Shown piece after piece: positions 18,161 through 27,779 of a DNA stretch of 64,000 nt (position 1 is the first letter of the stretch; each line of letters starts with the position of its first letter). The DNA comes from an uncultured Pseudomonas sp. (GTDB lineage: Bacteria > Pseudomonadota > Gammaproteobacteria > Pseudomonadales > Pseudomonadaceae). The position numbers were made by a program, and so were the translations under genes. The stretch covers positions 62,001 through 126,000 of the forward strand of contig NZ_CAJYDW010000002.1 in assembly GCF_913774235.1 (NCBI RefSeq), written 5' to 3'. The notes beneath the pieces are model-generated. The model was not told the origin of the DNA and made no database searches. It saw only the letters and a list, made by a program, of their open reading frames with translations.

Positions 18161-18316
18161 CAGGGGTCTCCTTATCGACGCTTCGACGGTTGCCCGCTGG
18201 CCGTTCGAGCCTCGAAAGGTGAAGGAGACCCGTAGCAGCGCTGGGCGGACTGATTTTTCTAGGTGTAGTACTGGACCGATAGGCGCCGTCTACGTTCCCT
18301 GTCTGGCGCGCTGGGG

Positions 18317-18322
18317 TATAGT
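18317..18322 (+). promoter_or_regulatory. Possible -10 element of rlmM
   Basis: TATAGT stands out in otherwise G+C-rich DNA about 36 bases before the GTG start of rlmM. No convincing -35 was found at 16-18 bases upstream, so this is a weak call. Confidence 0.35.
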
Positions 18323-18357
18323 GCGCGCCCTGCGTGACCCCTTGAGGAAGCCCCGTC

Positions 18358-19419
18358 GTGAATACCCTGTTGTTGCTGTGCCGTACCGGATTCGAAGGCG
18401 AGGTCTGCGCCGAGCTCGGCGAACGGGCGGCGCTGCTTGGCGTGGCCGGCTACGCCAAGGGCAAGCCGGGCGCGGCCTATGCCGAATTCGTCTGCGGCGA
18501 TGCGGCGGGCGCGGCGAAGATCATGCAGAGTCTGAGCTTCGCCGAGCTGATCTTCCCCCGCCAGTGGTCCCGCGGCGCCTTTCTCGACCTGCCCGAGCAG
18601 GATCGTATCGGTCCGTTGCTGGAGTGCCTGGCCGACTATCCCATCTGCGGCAGCCTGGCCCTGGAGATGCCCGACACCAACGACGGCAAGGCGCTTTCCA
18701 CCTTCTGCAAGAAGTTCGAGCGCCCCCTGACTCTGGCTCTGCGCAAGGCCGGTCGCCTGGTGGACGATGCCCGGGCGCCACGGCTGCAACTGACCTTTCT
18801 CAGCGGCCGCCAGGTCTTCGTCGGTGTGGTGGAGCCTGACAACGCCGCGCTGTGGCCCATGGGCATCCCGCGGCTGAGATTCCCGCGCGAGGCGCCCAGT
18901 CGCTCCACGCTCAAGCTGGAAGAGGCCTGGCACCACTTCATCCCCCGCGCCGAGTGGGAAAGCCGGCTGTCGTCCGAGATGAGAGCCGTCGACCTGGGCG
19001 CCGCCCCCGGTGGCTGGACCTGGCAACTGGTGGCCCGCGAGATGCTGGTGACGGCGGTGGACAACGGCCCGATGAACGAGGCGCTGATGGACACGGGCCT
19101 GGTGGAACACCTGCAGGTCGATGGCTACGCCTTCGTCCCCAAGCGCCCGGTGGATTGGATGGTCTGCGACATCGTCGAAAAGCCCGCCCGTACTGCGGCG
19201 CTGATCGAGCGCTGGATCGGCGAGGGCCATTGCCGTGAGGCGGTGGTCAACCTCAAGCTGCCGATGAAACAGCGCTATCGCGAAGTGGCCGGTATCCTCG
19301 AACGCCTGCACGACCACTTCGAAGGCCGCGGCCAGCGCGTCACCATCGGCTGCAAGCAGCTCTACCACGACCGTGAAGAAGTGACCTGTCATCTGCGGCG
19401 GCTTGACCGGAAACCCTAG
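18358..19419 (+). CDS. rlmM: 23S rRNA (cytidine-2498-2'-O)-methyltransferase RlmM
   Basis: The 353-residue protein matches RlmM (YgdE), which 2'-O-methylates C2498 of 23S rRNA. The N-terminal THUMP-like region begins [23 protein letters not shown]. The Rossmann methyltransferase domain shows the SAM motif [14 protein letters not shown], then [12 protein letters not shown] and [12 protein letters not shown], which supply the K-D-K-type catalytic residues. The start is GTG at 18358, preceded by GAGGAAG. It is divergent from acnA and probably monocistronic or read through into tusA 56 bases later. Length and motifs fit throughout. Confidence 0.95.
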   Translation: MNTLLLLCRTGFEGEVCAELGERAALLGVAGYAKGKPGAAYAEFVCGDAAGAAKIMQSLSFAELIFPRQWSRGAFLDLPEQDRIGPLLECLADYPICGSLALEMPDTNDGKALSTFCKKFERPLTLALRKAGRLVDDARAPRLQLTFLSGRQVFVGVVEPDNAALWPMGIPRLRFPREAPSRSTLKLEEAWHHFIPRAEWESRLSSEMRAVDLGAAPGGWTWQLVAREMLVTAVDNGPMNEALMDTGLVEHLQVDGYAFVPKRPVDWMVCDIVEKPARTAALIERWIGEGHCREAVVNLKLPMKQRYREVAGILERLHDHFEGRGQRVTIGCKQLYHDREEVTCHLRRLDRKP

Positions 19420-19475
19420 GTCGCTGCCGCGCTCTGAATGCAGATCGCCGCAACCGTTTACCTCTTGGAGACCCC

Positions 19476-19715
19476 ATGACCCTTGAAGCCGATGCCACCC
19501 TCGACGCCAGCGGGCTGAACTGCCCGGAGCCGGTGATGATGCTGCACAACAAGGTGCGCGACATCGCCCCCGGCGCCTTGCTCAAGGTCATTGCCACCGA
19601 CCCCTCCACCCAGCGCGACATCCCCAAGTTCTGCGTCTTCCTCGGCCATGAGCTGGTGGAGAAGAGCGAGGGGGAAGGGCGTTATCTGTATTGGATTCGC
19701 AAGAAGGTGGAGTGA
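19476..19715 (+). CDS. tusA: Sulfurtransferase TusA (SirA/YhhP)
   Basis: This 79-residue TusA protein accepts persulfide sulfur from a cysteine desulfurase and passes it on for tRNA 2-thiouridine, molybdenum-cofactor and related pathways. The family signature [14 protein letters not shown] contains the active cysteine (C16) in the CPxP motif. The protein ends with the usual basic tail [10 protein letters not shown]. The ATG follows a CTTGGAGACC ribosome-binding site. The gene lies directly downstream of rlmM on the same strand, as in other Pseudomonas chromosomes. The sulfur theme with the left region is probably coincidental. Confidence 0.95.
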   Translation: MTLEADATLDASGLNCPEPVMMLHNKVRDIAPGALLKVIATDPSTQRDIPKFCVFLGHELVEKSEGEGRYLYWIRKKVE

Positions 19716-19789
19716 CGGTCACCGCCAAGGCTCGCTTGCCATTGCGAATTGGCTCACAATTGCCGATCTAGCAAGCAAGGATGCCTTTG

Positions 19790-20371
19790 ATGAAAGCCAG
19801 GACGCTGTTGGTCGTTTCCATGATTCTCACGGGCTGCACGTCGGTACAGGTTGAGCCCGTCGCCGTGCGTCCCGATCTGGTATGTATCCAGGAAAATCCC
19901 GCCGTCTGGATCAAGGATTTTCTTCCCGTAGTTCGCGCTGGTTTCGCTCGGCATGGCATCGCTACTGAGAGCTATGCTCAGGTACCGCGCCAGTGCCCCT
20001 ATGTGCTCGAGTACACTGCGCGGCAGACCTGGGATTTCACGCCTTACCTTTCCGTTGCCGAACTGACGCTACGTGACGCCAATGGCCGAATGGTCGGTCA
20101 AGCCAACTATCATTTGCGTGGCAAGGGTGGCCTTTCGCTGATGAAGTGGCAGGGAACTGCAGCAAAGCTGGATCCTGTCATAGACGAACTCTTGGGTCAG
20201 ATGCGTCCGGCGCCCGTAGCCAAGACGACTGTCCCTGCCTCGACAATCTCAGCTCCTGCTGCCTCGACGTTTGAAGAAGAGCTGTCAGCCCTTCAAGCGA
20301 GAAACCTTAATTATCAGGACTACAGTGACCAGTACCGTGCGCTTCGTCAGCGTTATGGATTGGATCGCTGA
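19790..20371 (+). CDS. Putative outer-membrane-type lipoprotein (Sbal_3080-like)
   Basis: The 193-residue product has a lipoprotein signal, MKARTLLVVSMILTGC, with lipobox LTGC and a mature chain beginning CTSVQVEPV. The body contains VLEYTARQTWDFTPYLSVAELTLRD, reminiscent of small beta-rich lipoproteins with an internal disulfide, and ends in a charged helix (FEEELSALQARN onward). ATG 19790 is preferred over ATG 19781 because AAGGA at 19777-19781 is correctly spaced only for the later codon. Base composition is slightly less G+C-rich than neighbours, which hints at a more variable gene. No function is known; it may be anchored in the envelope. Confidence 0.75.
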   Translation: MKARTLLVVSMILTGCTSVQVEPVAVRPDLVCIQENPAVWIKDFLPVVRAGFARHGIATESYAQVPRQCPYVLEYTARQTWDFTPYLSVAELTLRDANGRMVGQANYHLRGKGGLSLMKWQGTAAKLDPVIDELLGQMRPAPVAKTTVPASTISAPAASTFEEELSALQARNLNYQDYSDQYRALRQRYGLDR

Positions 20372-20399
20372 GGGCGTGACCAAGCCGAGACTCGATCTT

Positions 20400-20550
20400 C
20401 ATCGCGGCCATGGCGATCCGCCGATGCGGCCGTTCCTACAGGTATAACGCACCTCTGTAGGAGCGGCTCATGGCCGCGATAACGCGGGCTCTTCTCTTTA
20501 CTTCCAGCCACGGCTCGACCTCTAATCGCGGCCATGGGCCGCTCCTGCAC
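20400..20550. repeat. Cluster of three REP-like palindromes
   Basis: Copies begin at about 20400 (direct, with a divergent centre), 20454 (inverted, CTGTAGGAGCGGCTCATGGC onward) and 20525 (direct, ATCGCGGCCATGGGCCGCTC). The alternating orientation and shared core match the elements at 7928 and 8638. They fill the gap between the lipoprotein gene and the convergent mechanosensitive channel gene. Confidence 0.78.
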
Positions 20551-20627
20551 AAAGATTCAGCCCTCGGCTGGGTGGGACAGCTTCAAGTCGTCGCGCGAGG
20601 GCCGCTGATCGTACCAGCGAAGCCGAC

Positions 20628-22781
20628 TCAGCCCCCGCTCGGTGCTTCGTCGCTCCGCGTCGCCGGGTCCAGCGGCGGGCCGCCCGTCTCGTAGCGCACG
20701 TTCATGCGTGGCGAGGCCAGCTCGATGCCGGCGTCGTCCAGATGGCGCTTGAGCCTGAGGTTGAAGGCCCGCGAGACTTCCCACTGCTTGATCGGCGCGG
20801 TCTTGAAGCGGAAACGCAGAATGGCCATGCCCGACTCGAAGCTTTCGACGCCCTGCAATTCCAGCGGCGACCAGATGTCCCGGCCAATGAAAGGATCCTG
20901 GCGCAGCGAACGGCCGACCTCCTGGACCATCTCGATGGCCTGGTCCACCGAGAGCGCCTGGGGAATGGGCAGGCGGAAGATGGCGTAGCCGAACTGCCGT
21001 GAATAGTTCTGGATGCTCTTGATTTCGCTGAAGGGGATGGTGTGGACGATGCCGTCGATGTCGCGCAGGCGCACGGTGCGGATGGTCAGGCCTTCGACCG
21101 TGCCCAGGTGATTGCCCACGTCGACGTAGTCGCCGATCGCCAGGGAATCTTCGATGATGATGAACAGCCCGGTGATGAGGTCGGCCACCAGGCTCTGGGC
21201 ACCGAAGCCCACGGCCAGGCCGATGACGCCGGCACCGGCCAGCAGCGGCGTGACGTTCACGCCCATGTTGGCCAGGGCGACGATCAGGGCGATGACGAAG
21301 ATGGTGAGGAACAGCACGTTGCGGATCAGCGGCAACATGGTCTGGGCGCGGGCGTTGTTGGGGCTGACCCGGTGCAGATTGAGGCCGCGGTGCACCGCGG
21401 TGTCGGCCAGGATCCACACCAGCCAGGCCAGTAGCAGGGTGCCGCCCAGCCCGAAGAACTTGCCCGCGATCTCATGGCCGTCGCCCTGACTGAATCTCAG
21501 CAGCGATACGTCCCAGGCGCGCAAGGACAACTCGACGGCGACCAACCAGATGACGATCCCCAGGACGACCGCGAAGAAGGCGCGCAGGCGTTCGGCATAG
21601 GCTTCCTGCAGGCGGCTGTGATGCCGCGGGCGCAGCAGCCGGGCGCGCACCAGGGCATTGAGGCCCAGGGCCGCGCCCATCAGCACGGCGCACAGCAGGG
21701 CCCGGCGCAGGGCATCGCTGGTATCGCCGGCGGACACGAAGGTCGCCACCAGGGAGACTGCTACCAGGATCAACACCGGTAGGTGCCAGAGTCGGGCAAC
21801 CAACTGGCGTACGCCCTGCAGACCGCGTAGCGCCTGGCGCTTGGCCAGCGGCTGGTTGCGGATCAGGTGGGCGACGGGACGGCGGAATCTCAGCACGAAT
21901 TGGCCGGTGAGCAGCGCGGCGCAGATATTGGCCGCGATGGCGATGATGGACGCCAGGTGCGGACCCAGTTTCTCGGCCAGGTGCGGGTCGCTGGTGGCGC
22001 CGCCCAGGGCGGCCAGGCTGCCGATGATCCACAGCGGGCGGAAGGCGCGGCGCCGCAGGATCAGCAGGGCCCGGCTGCGGTGGGCGCCGCTGGGCAACGA
22101 GCAGATCACCACCACGGTCGCGGCGAACAGCGGACCGGTCACCGCGGCGTAGGCCAGGGTGACGGCGAAGGTCTTGCCGAGGGAATCCGGCAGCCACAGC
22201 GATACCACCAGGGTGATGATGAAAGCCAGCAGCCAGGGCGCCAGCTTGCGCAGGGCGAAGCGCACCAGATCCAGGGTGCGCGGCCGCAGGGGTAACTCCT
22301 CGGACAGTCCGAATCTCACCCGCAGCCGATGACTGAGACTCTTCAGGCCCAGGGCGCAGCCGGCCCAGAAGGCCAGGGTGACGACGAATCCCGACAGCAG
22401 ATTCAGCCGTTGCTCGGGCGCCGGCACCAGCGCCGCCAGCTCGGCACCGGCCTGGTCCAGCTGGAACTGCCAGCGCTCGCGCAGGTTGTCGCGTTGCAAT
22501 TGCTGCTCGACCACCGTCAGGGTGTCGGTGATCAGGCCGATCACGCCCTGGGAGGCGCTTGGCTCGGCCTGGGCCTGGGCGGCCTGCAGCTTCTTCAGAT
22601 CCGCCAGCAGGCGATTGCGCTGCTGGTCGCTTTCCAGGGTCTTGATGACCTGGTCCAGGGACTGGCCGAACTGAGGGTCGACCTGGTCCTTCTGGGTAGT
22701 CGGCAGGCCGGGCAGGGCGGCCTGGGCCGGGCCGATGAACAGCAGGCAGAGGCAGAGCAGTTGTAGCAGGCGAAAGATCAT
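20628..22781 (-). CDS. Mechanosensitive ion channel, MscS superfamily (YbiO-like)
   Basis: This 717-residue protein has a signal peptide (IFRLLQLLCLCLLFIGPAQA), a ~130-residue periplasmic segment with helical QQRNRLLADLKKLQAAQAQA, many transmembrane segments, and the MscS core: pore helix NMGVNVTPLLAGAGVIGLAVGFG, then SLVADLITGLFIIIEDSLAIGDYVDVG and the beta domain GTVEGLTIRTVRLRDIDG. It should open under hypo-osmotic membrane tension. Architecture and length resemble E. coli YbiO (741). Start 22781 places the signal peptide at the N-terminus; the frame stays open far upstream, but that part overlaps the MATE gene. It lies 89 bases downstream of that gene on the same strand. Confidence 0.9.
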   Translation of the reverse strand: MIFRLLQLLCLCLLFIGPAQAALPGLPTTQKDQVDPQFGQSLDQVIKTLESDQQRNRLLADLKKLQAAQAQAEPSASQGVIGLITDTLTVVEQQLQRDNLRERWQFQLDQAGAELAALVPAPEQRLNLLSGFVVTLAFWAGCALGLKSLSHRLRVRFGLSEELPLRPRTLDLVRFALRKLAPWLLAFIITLVVSLWLPDSLGKTFAVTLAYAAVTGPLFAATVVVICSLPSGAHRSRALLILRRRAFRPLWIIGSLAALGGATSDPHLAEKLGPHLASIIAIAANICAALLTGQFVLRFRRPVAHLIRNQPLAKRQALRGLQGVRQLVARLWHLPVLILVAVSLVATFVSAGDTSDALRRALLCAVLMGAALGLNALVRARLLRPRHHSRLQEAYAERLRAFFAVVLGIVIWLVAVELSLRAWDVSLLRFSQGDGHEIAGKFFGLGGTLLLAWLVWILADTAVHRGLNLHRVSPNNARAQTMLPLIRNVLFLTIFVIALIVALANMGVNVTPLLAGAGVIGLAVGFGAQSLVADLITGLFIIIEDSLAIGDYVDVGNHLGTVEGLTIRTVRLRDIDGIVHTIPFSEIKSIQNYSRQFGYAIFRLPIPQALSVDQAIEMVQEVGRSLRQDPFIGRDIWSPLELQGVESFESGMAILRFRFKTAPIKQWEVSRAFNLRLKRHLDDAGIELASPRMNVRYETGGPPLDPATRSDEAPSGG

Positions 22782-22870
22782 CGAAGCCGCACTCTCGCGA
22801 ATAGAGGAGACGCTCGCCGCGGACGACGCGGGGCCGTCCGACGAGGCGGGCAGTGTAACAAGGCCGCGTG

Positions 22871-24232
22871 CTAGGCGCTGTGGATGCGTCGCCGGGCACT
22901 GCGCGCCAGGCGCACCGCGAGCAGGATGGCGGCGCAGGTCAGGCCCAGCACCAGTCCCTGCCAGAGGCCGGCCGGGCCGCGCGGTGCACCGAACCAGTCG
23001 CTCAAACCCAGCGCCCAGCCTACCGGCAGCCCCACGCCCCAGTAGGCCAACAGGGTGATGACCATGGTCGCGCGGGTGTCCTGATAGCCGCGCAGGGCGC
23101 CGGCGGCGGTGACCTGGATGGCGTCGGAGAACTGGAAGATGCCGGCGAACACCAGCAGCGAGGCTGCCAGCTGGATCACCGCCAGGTCCTGGGAATAGAG
23201 GCCGGCGATGAAGGTGCGCGCGGTGAACATGAGGGTGCAGGAGACGCAGGCGCAGAGCAGCCCGGCGGCCATGCCGACCCCGGCGGCGAAGCGCGCCTCC
23301 CGCGGTTCGCCGCGGCCCAGCGCCTGACCGACGCGGACCGTGACCGCCATGCCCAGCGCCAGGGGCACCATGAACACCAGTCCGGAAAAATTCAGCGCCA
23401 CCTGGTGTCCGGCGACCACGGTCGGGCCCAGTTCGCCGATCAGCAGGGCGACCACGGAAAAGATGCTGGATTCGGCGAACACCGCGATGCCGATGGGCAC
23501 GCCGATGGTGAGCAGGGCGCGCAGCGTCGGTCCGTGGGGGCGCTCGAAGCGGGCGAAGATCGCGCAGGGGCGATAACGCTCGGTGCGTACGATCGCCAGC
23601 ATGGCCAGCAGCATCGCCCACATCACCGTGCCGGAGGCGAAGCCACAACCGGCGCCGCCCAGGGCGGGCATGCCCAGATGGCCATGGATGAAGATCCAGT
23701 TCAGCGGTACGTTGAGCGCCAGGCCGGCGAGGCCCACCAGCATCGCCGGGCGGGTGCGTCCCAGGCCATCGCTGAAGCAGCGCAGCACATAGTAGAAGGC
23801 CGTCGCGGGCAGGCCCATGGCGATGCCCTTGAGATAGAGCAGGGTGGGGCCGATCAACTGGGGATCGACGTGCATGGCCACCAGCAGGGGGCGGGCATTG
23901 AGCAACAGCAGGCTGGCGACGAGGCCGCAGCCCAGGGCCAGCCACAACGCCTGGCGGACCAGCGGGCCGATCTCGCCGGTGCGGCCGCCGCCGTGGCGTT
24001 CGGCCACCTTGGGCGTGGTGGCCAGCAGGATACCGGTCATCAAGAGGAACACCGGAATCCACACCGAGTTGCCCAGGGCGACGGCGGCGAGGTCCAGCGG
24101 TCCGACGCGACCGGCCATGACGGCGTCGACGAAGCCCATGGCCGAATGGGAGAGCTGGGCGATGACGATGGGCGCCGCCAGGGAGAGCAGGGCGCCGAAT
24201 TCACGTCTGATGCGGGGCAGGGAGGAGGTCAC
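22871..24232 (-). CDS. MATE family multidrug efflux transporter (NorM/PmpM-like)
   Basis: This 453-residue polytopic protein has about 12 transmembrane segments in two related halves, as expected for MATE antiporters that exchange cationic drugs for Na+ or H+. Landmarks are the N-terminal [24 protein letters not shown] (truncatable to [17 protein letters not shown]), [15 protein letters not shown], and the second-half start [26 protein letters not shown]. The start is GTG at 24232, with no strong ribosome-binding site visible. It is divergent from pdxB across 128 bases. NorM/PmpM-type function is likely, but the substrate range is unknown. Confidence 0.92.
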   Translation of the reverse strand: MTSSLPRIRREFGALLSLAAPIVIAQLSHSAMGFVDAVMAGRVGPLDLAAVALGNSVWIPVFLLMTGILLATTPKVAERHGGGRTGEIGPLVRQALWLALGCGLVASLLLLNARPLLVAMHVDPQLIGPTLLYLKGIAMGLPATAFYYVLRCFSDGLGRTRPAMLVGLAGLALNVPLNWIFIHGHLGMPALGGAGCGFASGTVMWAMLLAMLAIVRTERYRPCAIFARFERPHGPTLRALLTIGVPIGIAVFAESSIFSVVALLIGELGPTVVAGHQVALNFSGLVFMVPLALGMAVTVRVGQALGRGEPREARFAAGVGMAAGLLCACVSCTLMFTARTFIAGLYSQDLAVIQLAASLLVFAGIFQFSDAIQVTAAGALRGYQDTRATMVITLLAYWGVGLPVGWALGLSDWFGAPRGPAGLWQGLVLGLTCAAILLAVRLARSARRRIHSA

Positions 24233-24360
24233 TTGATCGTTCGGTCAGGTTCGGGGCCGATAGTCTAGTCTTCATGGGCCGGCTGGCAACCCTCGCGGCC
24301 ATCGTTGCCTCCCGCGATTGGCCTGCTAAAGTGCCGGTCCCCGATCCCGAGTGCCCAGGC

Positions 24361-25524
24361 ATGCACATCCTCGCCGACGAAAACATTCCGCTGCTGGACG
24401 CCTTCTTCGGTCCTCACGCGACCCTCGAACGCCGTCCCGGCCGCGCCTTCGATCGTGAAGCCGTGCGCCGTGCCGATGCCTTGCTGGTGCGCTCCATCAC
24501 CCGCGTCGACGCGGCCCTGCTGGCCGACTCCAAGGTCGGTTTCGTCGGCACCTGTACCATAGGCACCGATCATCTGGACCTCGCCTATATGGACCAGGCG
24601 GGTATCCGCTGGAGCAACGCCCCCGGCTGCAATGCCCGGGGCGTGGTGGACTGGGTGCTCGGCGCCTTGCTGGCACTGGCAGACGGTGCGGGGACCGAGC
24701 TGTCCAGCCGCAGCTATGGCATCGTCGGTGCCGGCCAGGTCGGCGGGCGCCTGGCCGAGCTGCTGCGCGGCCTGGGCTGGACGGTGCTGGTCTGCGATCC
24801 GCCCCGCCAGGCTGCGGAGGGCGGTGACTTCCACCCCCTGGATGAGCTGATCGAGCGCTGCGACGTCCTCTGCCTGCACACCCCCCTGATCCGGGACGGC
24901 GACCACCGCACCCTGCACCTGTTCGATGCTGCGCGCCTGGCCCGCCTGCGTCCGGGTACCTGGCTGCTCAACGCCTGCCGCGGTGAGGTGGTCGACAACG
25001 CCGCCCTGTGCGCCCACCTGGCGGGCGGCGCCGAGCTGGCGGTGGCGCTGGATGTCTGGGAGGGCGAGCCGGGCATCGACCCCGAGCTGGCCAGGCTGTG
25101 CCGGATCGCGACACCCCATATCGCCGGGCACAGTCTGGAAGGCAAGTGGCGGGGGACGGCGCAGATCTATCAGGCGTTCTGTGCCTGGGCTGGCGTGACG
25201 CCGCGGCTGACCCTGGCTGATTTGCTGCCGCCACAACAGCTGGAGCGCCTGGTTTTCGGCAAGGAGGTAGCGGAGGCCACTGCCTTCAAGCGCATCTGCC
25301 GGGCGGTCTACGATCCGCGCGACGACGATGCGGCGCTACGCGCGACCCTCGGCCTGCCGGCCCTGGCGCGCGCCCAGGCGTTCGACGCCCTGCGCAAGGG
25401 CTATCCCATGCGTCGGGAGATTCCGGGGCTGGTGCTCGAAGGGACGGGCATGGCTCGGCTGGCGAGTGCCCTGGGGTGCGACTGGCGACATAGCGACGGC
25501 TCCGACAGCGGTGGCGTCGCTTAG
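24361..25524 (+). CDS. pdxB: 4-phosphoerythronate dehydrogenase
   Basis: This 387-residue enzyme oxidises 4-phospho-D-erythronate in the DXP-dependent pyridoxal-5'-phosphate pathway. It starts [17 protein letters not shown], characteristic of PdxB. It carries a dinucleotide fold with GAGQVGG at residues 123-129, the catalytic arginine region [12 protein letters not shown] and the histidine region [14 protein letters not shown]. The C-terminal PdxB dimerisation domain includes [11 protein letters not shown]. An earlier in-frame start at 24274 is rejected because the conserved N-terminus begins at 24361. It is transcribed divergently from the MATE gene and convergently with ppnP. Confidence 0.96.
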   Translation: MHILADENIPLLDAFFGPHATLERRPGRAFDREAVRRADALLVRSITRVDAALLADSKVGFVGTCTIGTDHLDLAYMDQAGIRWSNAPGCNARGVVDWVLGALLALADGAGTELSSRSYGIVGAGQVGGRLAELLRGLGWTVLVCDPPRQAAEGGDFHPLDELIERCDVLCLHTPLIRDGDHRTLHLFDAARLARLRPGTWLLNACRGEVVDNAALCAHLAGGAELAVALDVWEGEPGIDPELARLCRIATPHIAGHSLEGKWRGTAQIYQAFCAWAGVTPRLTLADLLPPQQLERLVFGKEVAEATAFKRICRAVYDPRDDDAALRATLGLPALARAQAFDALRKGYPMRREIPGLVLEGTGMARLASALGCDWRHSDGSDSGGVA

Positions 25525-25607
25525 GACCGAGGCGAAGCGGAAGCGTTCAAACGGGTAAAGATGCCCCGCCAATCGGCCCGGGTGGCCGAATGACGGGCGA
25601 CCCAGAC

Positions 25608-25889
25608 TCAGTGGTACTCGCAGAGGTAGGCGGTATCTTCCGCGACCTTGAGCTGGAACTTGGCGTTGGCCGGCACGGTGAATTGGCTGCCCGCGGCGAA
25701 GGTTTCCCAGCTCTCGCTGCCCGGCAGTTTGACGGTCAGGGCGCCGGCTACCACGTGCATGACTTCCAGCTGGCTGGTACCGAACTCGTATTCACCGGGT
25801 GCCATCACGCCCAGGGTAGCGGGCTTGGACTTGAGGCTGAAGGCGATGGATTTGACGGTGCCGTCGAAGTATTCGTTGACCTTGAACAT
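25608..25889 (-). CDS. ppnP: Pyrimidine/purine nucleoside phosphorylase PpnP
   Basis: This 93-residue one-domain cupin (formerly DUF1255/YaiE) splits nucleosides with phosphate. Recognisable family segments are [48 protein letters not shown] and [13 protein letters not shown] ending in YLCEY. Its length is nearly identical to E. coli PpnP (94). The ATG is preceded on its strand by AAGGAAATCCG. It is a short monocistronic gene, convergent with pdxB. The hydrophobic cupin core makes the assignment reliable. Confidence 0.95.
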   Translation of the reverse strand: MFKVNEYFDGTVKSIAFSLKSKPATLGVMAPGEYEFGTSQLEVMHVVAGALTVKLPGSESWETFAAGSQFTVPANAKFQLKVAEDTAYLCEYH

Positions 25890-25964
25890 CGGATTTCCTT
25901 GTGCGAGAGCGGTTAGAACCGTCCGCGAGTATGCCCAAGGCCGTCCCCCGCTGTCACCGGTTAG

Positions 25965-26522
25965 TCACGCCTGGCGCGCGAAGGCCGCCAGGCTCGCCGG
26001 CAGCAGCTTGGCGGTGTTGCGGGCATCGGTCTCGGCGCGGTGCAGCACCCCGGTGAAGGTGAGGCCGGCCGACTCCAGCGCGGCGGTGAGCCCCAGCGGC
26101 CTGGCCAGGCCCCGTGCCTTGGCGAAGGCCTGTCTGAGGTTGCGGTGGGGAACGCGTGCCAGATGGGTGTGCAGGTCGTGCTCGCGCCAGACCCGTTCCA
26201 GCAGGCGGCGGTCGAAGTCGCCCCAGCTGCACCAGCCGGCCAGGGTGGTTTCGTAGGCGCTCAGCCAGGTTTCGAAGGAAATCCAGGCGTCTTCCAGCAA
26301 CTCGGCGGCATCGACGTCCGCCTGGCTGATGTGGGTAAGATCACGGCAGAAGGGCGTGAGCAGCGGCAGGCGGCGCGGCTGGACGAAGCTCTGGTAGCGA
26401 TCCAGCTCCTGGCCCTCGGCGTCCACCATCACCGCACCGATCTCGATGATTTCCATCAACTCTATTGGCCAGCCGCCTTCGTCGGTGGTCGCTTCCAGGT
26501 CCAGTACCAACCAATGCTTCAT
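25965..26522 (-). CDS. DEDDh 3'-5' exonuclease (KapD/ERI-1-like)
   Basis: The 185-residue protein is an RNase T/DnaQ-fold exonuclease. Exo I shows as VLDLEATTD (the D-x-E pair). Exo II shows as the WCSWGDFDRRLLE region, whose cysteine/tryptophan-rich form is typical of the ERI-1/KapD branch. Exo III shows as HRAETDARNTAKLL, with the catalytic His and Asp. ATG 26522 is preferred over GTG 26528 because GAGG lies 8 bases before it. Relatives trim structured RNA 3' ends or inhibit sporulation kinases in Bacillus; the substrate in Pseudomonas is unknown. It is a stand-alone gene. Confidence 0.88.
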   Translation of the reverse strand: MKHWLVLDLEATTDEGGWPIELMEIIEIGAVMVDAEGQELDRYQSFVQPRRLPLLTPFCRDLTHISQADVDAAELLEDAWISFETWLSAYETTLAGWCSWGDFDRRLLERVWREHDLHTHLARVPHRNLRQAFAKARGLARPLGLTAALESAGLTFTGVLHRAETDARNTAKLLPASLAAFARQA

Positions 26523-26706
26523 CGTCACGCCCTCGGCCGGCCGCTGCGTTCATCGCAGATATGACGGTGGAAATCTCCTGGGGTTGCGTAGCAGCCTGCG
26601 AGTGGATGTTACATTCATGACTCGATAGTGACATCTGGTCACGATTCGCTTGTGAGACCCCCGCCTTGCTCTTAAGCTTGAGGCCTCTTTCCTGCGAGTT
26701 CCGCCC

Positions 26707-26961
26707 ATGGAGTGCCGTCCGGGTTGTGGCGCCTGTTGCATCGCGCCATCGATCTCCTCACCGCTGCCACGCATGCCCCAGGGCAAGCCCTCCGGTGTGC
26801 GCTGTGCCCATCTGGACGCCACCAACCGTTGCGATCTCTTCGGCTCGCCGCTACGCCCCGCCGTGTGCGGCGGCTTCCAGGCCGAGCTGGCCTTCTGCGG
26901 GAACAGCAGTGCCGAGGCCATGGCCATCCTCCTGCGCCTCGAGGGTGAAACCGCCGCCTGA
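26707..26961 (+). CDS. YkgJ family cysteine-cluster protein
   Basis: This 84-residue protein has the CxxxCGxCC-type N-terminus (residues 3-11: C, PGCGACC), then RCAHLD, RCDLF and RPAVCGGF, a zinc- or iron-sulfur-like cysteine pattern shared by the YkgJ/UPF0153 group. Its function is unknown in all organisms; metal binding is expected. The ATG at 26707 follows TGCGAGTTCCGCCC, a modest ribosome-binding site. It lies 51 bases before the START-domain gene on the same strand and may be co-transcribed with it. The length is typical of the short form of this family. Confidence 0.88.
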   Translation: MECRPGCGACCIAPSISSPLPRMPQGKPSGVRCAHLDATNRCDLFGSPLRPAVCGGFQAELAFCGNSSAEAMAILLRLEGETAA

Positions 26962-27012
26962 TTCCGATTGCCCCTCACGCTCTCCGACAACCACAACAAC
27001 AAGGGACGTCCC

Positions 27013-27612
27013 ATGCACCAGTCGCTTCGCTCCATCCTCGCCCTGACCCTGCTCGCAGCCACCGGCCTGGCCCAGGCCGAGGACTGGCAGCTCGCCAAGC
27101 AGGAAGACGGTATCCAGGTCTACACCCGCGCCGTGCCCGGCTCAAAGTACAAGGCCTATCGCGGCGTGGTCCAGATCAAGGCCGATCCGGCCACCATCGC
27201 CAAGTTGCAGGACGACCCGGTGGGCTCGTGCAAATGGATCTTCCGCTGCCAGTCGCTGCAGGTGCTCAAGCGCCAGGACAACCAGGCCTGGACCTACATG
27301 CGCATCGACATGCCCTGGCCGGTGACCGCCCGCGACGTGGTGCTGCATGTGACCGAGCAGAAGACTCCTGATGGCGGCTTCACCCGTATTCTCGAAGGCC
27401 AGCCCGACTACCGCCCCGCCGCCGACGGCTATGTGCGGGTGGCGAGCTTCCAGGGCCAGTGGCGCGTGGTGCCGAAGAACGGTGGCTCGGAAGTGACCTA
27501 CGAGGCCCAGAGCGAACCGGGCGGCAGCGTGCCGTCCTGGCTGGCCAACAGCTTCGTGGTGGATGCGCCGCTCAATACCCTGAAAGGCCTACGCCAGGCC
27601 GCGCAGCGCTAA
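27013..27612 (+). CDS. Exported START-domain protein
   Basis: This 199-residue protein has a signal peptide, HQSLRSILALTLLAATGLAQA, then EDWQLAKQEDGIQVYTRAVPG, the usual opening of bacterial START/SRPBCC lipid-binding domains. Later conserved parts are GSCKWIFRCQSLQVL, MPWPVTARDVVLHV and GSVPSWLANSFVVDAPLNTLKGL, the C-terminal helix that closes the lipid cavity. It should bind a hydrophobic ligand in the periplasm; the ligand is unknown. AAGGGACG precedes the ATG. An extension to 26968 is possible but would destroy the signal peptide. A 10-bp hairpin follows 16 bases after the stop. Confidence 0.9.
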   Translation: MHQSLRSILALTLLAATGLAQAEDWQLAKQEDGIQVYTRAVPGSKYKAYRGVVQIKADPATIAKLQDDPVGSCKWIFRCQSLQVLKRQDNQAWTYMRIDMPWPVTARDVVLHVTEQKTPDGGFTRILEGQPDYRPAADGYVRVASFQGQWRVVPKNGGSEVTYEAQSEPGGSVPSWLANSFVVDAPLNTLKGLRQAAQR

Positions 27613-27627
27613 GCCAGTCCTAGGACG

Positions 27628-27661
27628 GCGCGGGCCGGGCTCAGTGGCGTTCGGCCCGCGC
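27628..27661. terminator. Strong G+C hairpin after the START-domain gene
   Basis: GCGCGGGCCG (27628-27637) pairs perfectly with CGGCCCGCGC (27652-27661) over a 14-base loop. It lacks a T-run, so it may be a rho-assisted end or 3' stabiliser between the convergent START-domain and msrQ genes. Confidence 0.5.
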
Positions 27662-27748
27662 TAATACCACCCCGGTAGGGGCCGGCGTTCCGCTCATGGT
27701 GGCTTGGCCTCCGTTCCGGTAATACCACCCCTGTGATTGCGGGTGGTA
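27662..27748. repeat. Direct repeats TAATACCACCCC with an attached hairpin
   Basis: TAATACCACCCC occurs at 27662-27673 and 27720-27731. The second copy also pairs with GGGTGGTA at 27741-27748 as an 8-bp stem with a 10-base loop. The role is unknown; it lies between convergent genes. Confidence 0.55.
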
Positions 27749-27779
27749 GGTTGTCACTCCCTACCTAGCGGCCGGTCGA

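Noticed and set aside
20628-24062. 1144-codon minus-strand frame spanning both the MscS-like and MATE genes
   Set aside because: Only its last 717 codons are the real channel. The first part overlaps the MATE gene in another frame and reads as Arg/Pro/His-rich noise.
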